Assembly: GCA_024347015.1 (NCBI GenBank) | Contig: AP024889.1 | Span: 2,542,001 to 2,606,000, forward strand | Direction: 5' to 3' | Origin: Vibrio pectenicida | Lineage (GTDB): Bacteria; Pseudomonadota; Gammaproteobacteria; Enterobacterales; Vibrionaceae | DNA length: 64,000 bases | Shown: one piece after another, positions 57,864 to 64,000 of the stretch | How the letters are laid out: every line of letters starts with the position of its first letter | Numbering within the stretch: the stretch's first letter is position 1 | Notes under the pieces: generated by a model | Seen by the model: the letters and a program-made list of their open reading frames with translations, nothing else | The model's database searches: none | What the model was told of the DNA's origin: nothing | Translations under genes and position numbers: made by a program

Positions 57864-59308
57864 TTGAAATTCAGATAGCTGGCGCTGGCGCAGGTAAGAC
57901 TCATAGTCTGGCTGAGAAGATCATTGCGCACTACGACTCAACATCGCATAAGAAAATCTTAGCGATTACTTATACCAACAATGCCACGCAGAACATTACT
58001 CAGGCGATTATCAGACAATTAGGATACTTGCCAGACAATATCGTAGTTTGCACAGTTCACACGTTTCTGTTGAATGAGGTCATTTACCCTTACTCTCCTT
58101 TTGTTTTAAATGAAGTACACACTACCTCTTCACAATGCAAAACGTTCTCAAACTTTCCTGCTGGAAAGTCTGCTGAGAAAAAACAAAGAGAAGCCAAGAG
58201 CACCATTTCAAGGCTAAAGAAAATTGGGGTAATACATGTCGATGAAACATATTCTGCGGCATGGAGAGTTGTCGATGAAAACTATTCAAAACACAACAGC
58301 CAGAGGAAGAAATCTAAAGTTAGGAAAGTTCATAAACTCCTAAGCAGTGCGATTGACAAGATTTTCCTTGATGAAGCTCAGGATCTAGACGAAACCGCTC
58401 TTAAAGCTTTTCAAAAAATCGGCGAGAACTCTGCTGATATTTACATGGTAGGCGATCCCAAGCAAGCGATTGATTATCCAAAAGATTTCAAAGGTTAGTT
58501 AGCAAAAAACAAAGCCAACAAAAAAGTAAAAGTGCTGCCGAATATCACGACTTCTCGTAGGGTTCCACAGAGGATTCTTGATCTATCAAATACCTTCTAC
58601 CCCAAAGGGCAAGAGCAGATGAGCTTGTCTGAAGTTGAAGGACGCCTCACATACATCACTACAGAAGATGACCATTATGACGCTGTACTTAGCCATCACA
58701 TTGAGAGTGGGAGTTTAGTTAGCATCTTCAGAAAAGAAGGTAACTACTCAACTAAACAAGTAGGATCACTACCCGAGTTTGACCCTGAGGTAGAAGAGCT
58801 ACTTACAGTAAAATTCCCCGAATACGAAGAAGGGGTGGTCATATATTCATTACAGCGTTTCTTTGCATCTTTGCTGTCCAAAAATGACAACAACAGTTCC
58901 ATACGTAAATTTCTTGCCAAGCTCGAAATCCCGTATGAAAAAGAGTTGTTTAAAAACCTTTGTCGAACTGCTGAGCAATATAGTTCATCCAAGGGCAACT
59001 CGGCTAAGTACACAATAAGCAGCATCCAGCGCACTAAGGGCTTAGAGTCTAAAGTCTGTGTATTAGTCTTAACACCAGCGATTTTCAAATGCTTAATGCA
59101 GGATGCTGTAACCAAGTTCAACAAGACTTGGAATATAGTTTACGTTGCATTAACGAGGGCTGAGTCAGAGCTTGTTGTTGCAGTAGACATGGATTTACTT
59201 GGCAACAAATACAAGCACGATGACATTGTTAAAAGCCTTGAATCTATTGGGTTTGAAGTGTTAAACCCAAATCATCCAAACCACAAAACAAAGAAAAAAT
59301 TAGAGTGA
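57860..59308 (+). pseudogene. gajB: Gabija GajB-like UvrD/Rep-type helicase, split by an in-frame amber codon
   Basis: Read through one TAG at 58496-58498 the frame has 482 codons, close to known GajB length. Before the stop: Walker A GAGAGKTH (8-15), helicase motif II FLDEAQD (about 169-175) and GDPKQAI (about 198-204). After the stop, in the same frame and with no further disruption: TTSRRVP, SIQRTKGLESKV (about 387) and VYVALTRAESELV (about 426). So all superfamily 1 helicase motifs survive and only codon 213 is a stop. An alternative reading is two proteins, with re-initiation at 58532. The lesion may be recent, a suppressed amber, or a sequencing error. Confidence 0.8.
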
Positions 59309-59380
59309 ACATAGTATTAACCAAAGATAATTGCCAAAAATCTGCTTTGTCCAGATTTTCCATACCTTTAGTTATTCATG

Positions 59381-59420
59381 AATTGCTAATTTAGGAAAGT
59401 CGCTGGCAAACTTCTGTCCA
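59381..59420. repeat. Short dispersed repeat, left copy
   Basis: GCTGGCAAACTTCTGTCCA and preceding bases closely match 59819-59856 in the same orientation (about three quarters of 40 positions by eye). On the minus strand both copies read as GQ[KE]FAS[DA]F...LAI. The two copies flank the small membrane protein gene and may be recombination footprints. Confidence 0.55.
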
Positions 59421-59545
59421 ATTTTACGGCAGTTATGTTTTATTCTCAGGTCTTGTGTGCAACCAAGTGATTATCGGCTAATATTAAGCAAGTAAAAGCT
59501 ACTGCATTTATATGATTCCTTTACAAAAAACTTCGAGTGTTATAC

Positions 59546-59752
59546 ATGGAAAAAGTTACTGCCTTCGTTGGTGTGATCTGTTGTTGTTTCGGTGCATTTC
59601 TCTGCTTCTATGGGATTCGAGGTTACATTATCAATGACCATTCTTATGCGTTCGTTCTAGTTAACGGTGTATCCGTCACCATTTTGGGAATCATTCTTAC
59701 TATGTTTGGTGGGTATTTCTCTAGAAAAGAAATCAATCAGAAGGGGAAATGA
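59546..59752 (+). CDS. Small membrane protein, 68 residues
   Basis: The ATG at 59546 ([21 protein letters not shown]) opens a protein with two hydrophobic helices (about residues 6-24 and 39-58) and a basic tail [10 protein letters not shown]. It lacks a strong ribosome site. Position just after gajB and between two copies of a short repeat suggests it belongs to the transferred block. Function unknown. Confidence 0.55.
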   Translation: MEKVTAFVGVICCCFGAFLCFYGIRGYIINDHSYAFVLVNGVSVTILGIILTMFGGYFSRKEINQKGK

Positions 59753-59818
59753 CCGTAGTGAACATCTCTTGTTGTGCCTTTGCTACTCAAAGTTTTATAT
59801 AGTTGAAGTAATCCATAG

Positions 59819-59856
59819 ATCGCTAAATTAGCAAAAGCACTGGCAAACTCCTGTCC
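59819..59856. repeat. Short dispersed repeat, right copy, at the cydA break point
   Basis: CGCTAAATTAGCAAAAGCACTGGCAAACTCCTGTCCA resembles the left copy at 59381-59420. On the minus strand the cydA-like reading stops being cydA-like exactly where this repeat begins, so the repeat marks a recombination join. Confidence 0.55.
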
Positions 59857-60018
59857 AAACTTGCCCCAAAATATCGTTATATCCTTGTAGGCAGTTTTAC
59901 CCGTCATAACATACAAAGACTCCATAACTGCCAGAAGGAAAGACAAACCAATCGTTAAATGATAAAGAGCGGTACTTGCGAAGTGAAATCAATACAAGTG
60001 AACAGCATCTGCGAACAT
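59857..60018 (-). pseudogene. cydA: Remnant of cytochrome bd oxidase subunit I gene start
   Basis: From the ATG at 60018, which follows AAGGAG, the frame reads MFADAVHLY, a TGA stop, then [20 protein letters not shown] and [24 protein letters not shown]. This matches the CydA N-terminus ([LQ]FA.TALYHFLFVPLT.GLSFLLA.ME..YVMTGK..YKD.T.FWGKLFG), with an Arg-to-stop change (CGA to TGA fits) and loss of the FLFVP codons. Homology ends at FWGK, where the dispersed repeat begins. The rest of cydA is absent, so it is a dead fragment. Confidence 0.8.
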
Positions 60019-60027
60019 AGAAACTCC

Positions 60028-60051
60028 TTCCCGCTGCTCAAACAGCGGGTT
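60028..60051. terminator. Hairpin after the DoxX gene
   Basis: CCCGCTG (60030-60036) and CAGCGGG (60043-60049) form a 7-bp GC-rich stem between the DoxX gene stop and the cydA remnant. No T run follows, so termination efficiency is uncertain. Confidence 0.45.
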
Positions 60052-60078
60052 AGATAAAAAGGTCTAGTCGATGGGGGA

Positions 60079-60678
60079 TTATGCTTTAGCGGGAGTTGAG
60101 TTAAATGGCTTGCGTAGCCAGTAGTCTAGGCTCACATATCGGCCACCGCCGTAGAAAAACAGTACCATCAACATAACAAAATAGGTTGCGGCAAACTCCA
60201 TTCCATTATTTAGCATCACAGGATCACCAAGTTCTGTAATGTAGTTGTATCGACCGGGAAAGTTGCTCGCCAGCCACTCTATAAAACCATTCAAGCGCAC
60301 TGTAGCTTCCATACTACCGGTAGCAATTGCATCCCAGCCATGTTTCCAATGCACCATAGCACTGGCAACGCTCATCATGAATATCATCGGAATTGCCATC
60401 ACTCTAGTAAACAAACCGAGTGCAATACAAATACACCCTAGAACCTCAGTCGCAGCAGCAAGAAATGCAAGCAGTTCAGGGAAAGGAAGATTCAAGCCAC
60501 CATCAGCAGCTGAAGCACCAAACCAAGCAACGGTACCCGAGAACCCAAGCACCTTAGAGCGCGCCCCGACAAAAATGACAGGAATAAGAAACAGGCGGAT
60601 AGAAAGCAAAGCCAAAAAATCATACTTTTGGCATTTCTCCACAAAGCCGTCGAACCAGTTAAGAGCTGACTTAATCAT
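60079..60678 (-). CDS. DoxX-family membrane protein (HvfX-like)
   Basis: The 199-residue protein has four or more membrane helices and the DoxX pattern: LALLSIRLFLIPVIFVGARSKVLGF near the N-terminus and EVLGCICIALGLFTRVMAIPM. DoxX proteins commonly end MNIO (DUF692/DUF2063) operons and are called HvfX there. The role is unknown; membrane redox or support of the modified peptide is a guess. It starts 2 bases after the DUF2063 gene and is the last gene of the five-gene operon. Confidence 0.85.
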   Translation of the reverse strand: MIKSALNWFDGFVEKCQKYDFLALLSIRLFLIPVIFVGARSKVLGFSGTVAWFGASAADGGLNLPFPELLAFLAAATEVLGCICIALGLFTRVMAIPMIFMMSVASAMVHWKHGWDAIATGSMEATVRLNGFIEWLASNFPGRYNYITELGDPVMLNNGMEFAATYFVMLMVLFFYGGGRYVSLDYWLRKPFNSTPAKA

Positions 60679-60680
60679 AA

Positions 60681-61406
60681 TTATTCTCCTATAAATTGGA
60701 CCTTAAGAAGTCCTAATTCACCAAAATGTTGCACCCACTCAATTACACTAAAGCTGACATCATTCTGATTGACGGTTTGCTGCAGTTGAGCTGAAGTCAA
60801 ATCAGGCTGATCTATGAGCATTTGAATCAAAGCAACATCTACGTCTCTCAACCTTTGAGAGACAACATGATGATCTTGGTTACGAAATACGCCATAAAAC
60901 ACGAAATGACTATCGGAGGTTAAAAAAGTCACCGAATCTTGATGAAGTAAAAAAGGAACTTGAGTGAGTTTTAAGGTTGGGTTTACTTGCAGGCAGTCGT
61001 CTTCCACTACTTCTTTGGGCGTAAAATAGGACATCTTGCCGCTTATTGAGTCAATCTCCACGCAAAAAGTAACCCATTCATACTCGAGTAATGCCAGTTG
61101 TTGTGATGAGACAAAGTTAGTACTGTTACTTTTGTCTTTCTGCAAAAAATGAACAAACTCTGTCGCTATTTGGTGGAATTCAGCCTCAAAAGCGCCATGT
61201 TTAGTCACAAACCCATCGACCATACCATCAAGCTTCTGGCGAGAAAATTGGGCATAAAACAGTGGAAATGTGGCATTCACTACGCTCAAAACATTATCGC
61301 GAATAAATTCGCTGTATCGACACAATATATTTTTCTCATTAGGAAAACGAATCATTGCTGAAAGCGATTCAGTTTGCGTTTGCATTTGGTTAGGAGGGTT
61401 AAGCAT
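60681..61406 (-). CDS. hvfC: DUF2063 protein, partner of the MNIO enzyme (HvfC-like)
   Basis: The 241-residue protein has the DUF2063 pattern: an N-terminal helical part (CRYSEFIRDNVLSVVNATFPLFYAQFS, about residues 29-55) and a winged-helix-like C-terminal part (LIQMLIDQPDLTSAQLQQTV...VIEWVQHFGELGLL) resembling a peptide-recognition element. Partner proteins of this family bind the precursor peptide and the DUF692 enzyme. Its start overlaps the DUF692 gene end by 8 bases, showing tight coupling. Confidence 0.85.
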   Translation of the reverse strand: MLNPPNQMQTQTESLSAMIRFPNEKNILCRYSEFIRDNVLSVVNATFPLFYAQFSRQKLDGMVDGFVTKHGAFEAEFHQIATEFVHFLQKDKSNSTNFVSSQQLALLEYEWVTFCVEIDSISGKMSYFTPKEVVEDDCLQVNPTLKLTQVPFLLHQDSVTFLTSDSHFVFYGVFRNQDHHVVSQRLRDVDVALIQMLIDQPDLTSAQLQQTVNQNDVSFSVIEWVQHFGELGLLKVQFIGE

Positions 61407-62265
61407 TGATCAACTCCTTACAAAGACCTTCTAGCGTTTGGCCAAATTCAAGTATTTCACCGTGGGTACTACGCAGTTCTTCTACCAATACCAACAGAGG
61501 TGGCATGTTTTGATCGCGTTCCAATAGCAAAGGTTTACTACCATGGACACAATAGGTGTAACGAGCCAGATCTAATACTTGTTTAGAAACAGGGGTTCCA
61601 TGCGTATCAAGCAAAAAGCCATCATTTTCTTTAAGATGCCCAGCAATGTGGTAATACCGAATGGCTTCACTGGGTAGCGCATTCAACATTTTGTAAGGGC
61701 AATAACTGTGGTTTTGGCTATTCACGAACACATTGTTGATATCAAGTAGTAACTCACAGCCACTGCGATCACATAGTTCAGCAATAAATTCACCCTCTGG
61801 GATCTCGTTGCCATAACTGTGGTAGTAAGAGATATTTTCCAGTGCAAGTGGCCGTTGAATCAGATCTTGAACACGTTGAATGCGCTCAGCTAAATAGGCA
61901 ATATTGTCTTTGTGCCTAGGCACTGGCAGCAACTCATATAAGTACCCTTGGCTATCTTTTGAAAAACTCAGGTGCTCACTGTAGATATCGATATTAAATT
62001 CATCGAGAAAACGAGCGACATCTTTTATAAAAGGTTTATTTAAAGGCTGACAATCACCGATAGACAAGCTGAGTCCATGTGCAACCAAAGGGTATGTTTG
62101 GGCGATATCTTGTAATTTTTCGCGCTTTACACCGCCAATATTCATCCAGTTTTCTGGTGCCAGTTCAAGGAAATCTATATCAGGGTGCTCAGGCAACTGA
62201 CATAGCAAATCAATATGTTCGCTACGTAGCCCAAGCCCTTTTGACGTATTAACTATTGTCCGCAT
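61399..62265 (-). CDS. hvfB: DUF692 multinuclear non-heme iron oxidative enzyme (MNIO, HvfB-like)
   Basis: The 288-residue TIM-barrel protein has the DUF692 (UPF0276) metal-binding set: His63 (VAHGLSLS), Glu97 and His98 (YSEHLSF), Glu143 (ALENISYY), Asp175 and Asn178 (LLLDINNVFVNS), His206 (YYHIAGH), Asp220 (LLDTHG) and Glu249 (LLLERD). MNIO enzymes use two or three iron ions and oxygen to convert cysteines in ribosomal peptides, for example to oxazolone/thioamide pairs. The gene overlaps the precursor gene by 13 bases. All expected ligands are present, so it should be active. Confidence 0.93.
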   Translation of the reverse strand: MRTIVNTSKGLGLRSEHIDLLCQLPEHPDIDFLELAPENWMNIGGVKREKLQDIAQTYPLVAHGLSLSIGDCQPLNKPFIKDVARFLDEFNIDIYSEHLSFSKDSQGYLYELLPVPRHKDNIAYLAERIQRVQDLIQRPLALENISYYHSYGNEIPEGEFIAELCDRSGCELLLDINNVFVNSQNHSYCPYKMLNALPSEAIRYYHIAGHLKENDGFLLDTHGTPVSKQVLDLARYTYCVHGSKPLLLERDQNMPPLLVLVEELRSTHGEILEFGQTLEGLCKELINA

Positions 62266-62567
62266 AAGCCACCTGTTATTTTACTCTGAGTTAACTTAAT
62301 AGTTTCTGCAGAAGGTTGAATTCCCTCTCCCGTCACACCACATTGGCCATCACGAGCTCGCACTAACCTGCCTTGCGGATTACTTTTCAATTCTTGCTTT
62401 TCAAAACGTTTTTCTGTGCCACATTTACCAGCAGCACACTTTCCGCCATGCTCTGACTTAGATTGTGCTTCAACTGGCGCTTCAACTGAGGCGTCGGCAA
62501 AAACCATATTTGAGTTCAAAGTAATAACGGATGTCATTGCGATAGAAAGAGCGAGTTTATTGTTCAT
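62253..62567 (-). CDS. Secreted cysteine-motif precursor peptide (HvfA-like RiPP)
   Basis: The 104-residue product has a signal peptide (cleavage likely after NMVFA, residue 24) and four cysteines, each in a Gly-x-Cys-[Gly/Ala] setting: GKCA (Cys44), GKCG (Cys49), GQCG (Cys76) and GLCG (Cys102). The first pair lies in HGGKCAAGKCGTEK, reminiscent of the EGKCG repeats of HvfA precursors, while the C-terminal half (RARDGQCG...GGLCGQ) does not fit the low-complexity HvfA type. It lies just upstream of, and overlaps, the DUF692 enzyme gene, the position of the substrate. It is the likely modified peptide. Confidence 0.8.
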   Translation of the reverse strand: MNNKLALSIAMTSVITLNSNMVFADASVEAPVEAQSKSEHGGKCAAGKCGTEKRFEKQELKSNPQGRLVRARDGQCGVTGEGIQPSAETIKLTQSKITGGLCGQ

Positions 62568-63513
62568 TAGACATCTCCTTAGCCGCGCTCATGGGGTAGC
62601 TTGATAAGTCATGCCCAGCAATGACCTGACCTTTGTAGTACTGCTTCACAATATTAATCGACTCAGGCTTGAGCTTAAGGCCTAAGCCCATCCAATGATT
62701 GAGGACTAATAGTTTAGGGTTCACCTGTGCAGCTATTTTGCCGACAATTGAAGGCTTAGCATGCAAAAATGCTGACACTTCATCCGCATCTTCGTGTATT
62801 GCCAACGGCATAAGAAGAATGTCAGCACCTTGTGCAAACTCTACGAAATCTGGATTACTGCCATTTTGGTCAGCCGAAATCACCATCACACCATCTTCAC
62901 TTTCAATACGGTAGGCTAAACAAGGCACATCACCATGCGGAATACCAAGTGCATAAATCGTTAATCCATCTTGCTGATAAACCTGAGTACCTTGCGAAGA
63001 GGTGTATGGCACGTCTGTAATAGTGACCGGAAATAAGCCGTCGCTACCATCGAAAAGGCCATTGAGATAGGCATAAGCACCCTTATCACCATCGAAAAGC
63101 GCTTTCATATACCCTGTCATACTAGGAAAAGCAGAACCTGCCTCAGGGCCAGCGATATCTAAAGGATCTTGGCGATCAAAAAAATAACCACCTTTAAGTA
63201 ATGCTGGAACATCAGCAACGTGATCGGTGTGAAAATGGCTCAAACCGAGAAAATCGAGTTCTTCTAGTTTTCCGCCCGCCTGACCAAATCTGAGATAGAC
63301 ACCGCCACCTGCATCTATCATTACTCGTGACTTTCCTTTCCACCAAATAAGTTCCCCCGAAGAAGCGCGGAGATCATCAGAAATAGGTCCACCAGATCCA
63401 AGAAGTTGTAGAGTAAAATCTTTCTCTAATGGTTCGAGAGAGAGGGCATAGCTATTGACTGAACCAAGAGATAACCCCATAGCCAGTATTAATACTTTTA
63501 AAGGCTGTTTCAT
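62557..63513 (-). CDS. Periplasmic metallo-beta-lactamase-fold hydrolase
   Basis: The 318-residue protein has a signal peptide (MKQPLKVLILAMGLSLGSVNSYA) and the full MBL-fold metal motif SHFHTDHVAD (His93, His95, Asp97, His98), with a later IPHGDVPCLAYRIES, ISADQNGSN and LVLNHWMGLG, resembling the ribonuclease Z/arylsulfatase-type branch rather than beta-lactamases. Its end overlaps the precursor gene by 11 bases, so it is the first gene of the MNIO operon. It could act on the exported peptide, on a metal complex or on an unrelated periplasmic ester; nothing in the sequence decides. Confidence 0.87.
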   Translation of the reverse strand: MKQPLKVLILAMGLSLGSVNSYALSLEPLEKDFTLQLLGSGGPISDDLRASSGELIWWKGKSRVMIDAGGGVYLRFGQAGGKLEELDFLGLSHFHTDHVADVPALLKGGYFFDRQDPLDIAGPEAGSAFPSMTGYMKALFDGDKGAYAYLNGLFDGSDGLFPVTITDVPYTSSQGTQVYQQDGLTIYALGIPHGDVPCLAYRIESEDGVMVISADQNGSNPDFVEFAQGADILLMPLAIHEDADEVSAFLHAKPSIVGKIAAQVNPKLLVLNHWMGLGLKLKPESINIVKQYYKGQVIAGHDLSSYPMSAAKEMSNEQ

Positions 63514-63861
63514 ATCAAATACCTGTGAGTAACAGTTTTATTTATCTTTTTTGGATGATTATCCAAAGCAGTGATGAGGGCAGGAAAAACGGCTTGTTTT
63601 TGATGTCCGTCAAAGTACTCAACTACGATATCTAATATTTAAAGTTAAATATATCTAGATATATTTAATTTTAGTTAAGATAAACTGAACATTAAATCAC
63701 TCAAAATTAATATACAAAGATGTTAACTGTATCTTGATATGAAACTGTTTACTTGGAATGGGGCCAAAGGTTTGCTCTCCACCTGTGGAAGAGCGGAAGT
63801 AAATCCATATTATCCTAGTTATAAAATCAATATAACCAATAACATAAAGGATAATACTACC
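63514..63861. promoter_or_regulatory. Divergent control region of the MNIO operon with a 24-bp palindrome
   Basis: Between the MBL gene and a divergent exported-protein gene lies a perfect palindrome at 63645-63668 (half-site TTAAATATATCT). It is AT-rich and could be an operator shared by both genes. No ECF- or Fur-like consensus was clear to me. Confidence 0.5.
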
Positions 63862-64000
63862 ATGAAGAAAACAGCGTTAGTTCTCTCCCTACTTGCCTCA
63901 AGTCAAGTTTGCTTTGCCAGTAATTCGCTTTATCAACCGAAAGATGAAAACACACCATCTATTGAATCCATTACGATGAGCTATGGCACTCCAATGAAAA
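63862..64000 (+). CDS. Exported protein, N-terminus only (cut by window edge)
   Basis: The ATG at 63862 follows AAAGGAT and opens a signal peptide (MKKTALVLSLLASSQVCFA) and a mature start SNSLYQPKDENTPS. The remainder is outside the window, so the family cannot be assigned. It is divergent from the MNIO operon. Confidence 0.75.
   Translation, partial: MKKTALVLSLLASSQVCFASNSLYQPKDENTPSIESITMSYGTPMK

Noticed and set aside
59381..59856. Integron attC (VCR-like) sites around the small membrane protein gene
   Set aside because: The repeats lack the attC core GTTRRRY ends and the imperfect dyad of Vibrio superintegron sites.
59737..59946. 69-codon minus-strand frame as an independent gene
   Set aside because: It starts at a TTG inside the cydA-like fragment and continues into the dispersed repeat; it is a relic, not a gene.
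60245..60694. 149-codon plus-strand frame across the DoxX gene
   Set aside because: Antisense shadow of a conserved membrane protein gene.

Overview
The window reads as chromosomal DNA of a Vibrio species (Gammaproteobacteria, Vibrionaceae), very probably the large chromosome. The evidence is a complete Na+-translocating NADH:quinone reductase operon (nqrABCDEF) with apbE and nqrM, an OmpK/Tsx-type porin, crl-frsA-gpt, a PepD whose metal-site spacing is that of the Vibrio enzyme, the radA/PilZ/serB neighbourhood, the deo-nupC-yjjV-yaaA neighbourhood, and AT-rich intergenic DNA with strong hairpin terminators.

Layout. Positions 1-12,650 hold proB (start only), crl, frsA, gpt, a purine permease with a PurR-like box, pepD, a sodium-dependent transporter, a YggN-like protein, a GreA/GreB-like factor, a RecQ helicase and dinB under a LexA box. 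Positions 12,400-19,660 are the respiratory Na+ pump: nqrABCDEF, the flavin transferase ApbE that attaches FMN to NqrB and NqrC, and the maturation factor NqrM. Positions 20,100-31,900 carry bolA, rlmG, a YajG lipoprotein, a periplasmic cyclophilin, an AmpG-like permease, an ECF sigma/ChrR anti-sigma pair, a Lon-N protein, ompK, panE-yajL-csdA and radA. Positions 32,000-49,200 carry a double-PilZ c-di-GMP protein, serB, deoC-deoA (without deoB/deoD), a periplasmic AroQ-type chorismate mutase, nupC, yjjV, yaaA, an alanine/Na+ symporter, a hemerythrin protein, ung, grcA under a perfect FNR box, and a membrane diguanylate cyclase.

From about 49,200 on the window becomes accessory. There is a small secretome cluster (a secreted 132-aa protein, a 43-aa cysteine-rich secreted peptide, a secreted RCC1-type beta-propeller), a LysR regulator convergent with a TSUP permease, a secreted BspA/DUF285-repeat protein, and a Gabija-type anti-phage module (gajA-gajB) whose gajB is split by one in-frame amber codon. 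Next come a small membrane protein, a decayed cydA start joined to a short dispersed repeat, and a tightly overlapping five-gene operon on the minus strand. That operon encodes a periplasmic metallo-beta-lactamase-fold hydrolase, a secreted precursor with four Gly-x-Cys-Gly/Ala motifs, a DUF692 MNIO enzyme, its DUF2063 partner and a DoxX membrane protein. It is an HvfABCX-like system for a cysteine-modified ribosomal peptide (copper/metal handling in known relatives), here with an added periplasmic hydrolase, and is the most interesting candidate system in the window.

No rRNA, tRNA, CRISPR array or intact insertion sequence was recognised. All functional calls come from reading motifs and from family knowledge; no database search was run.
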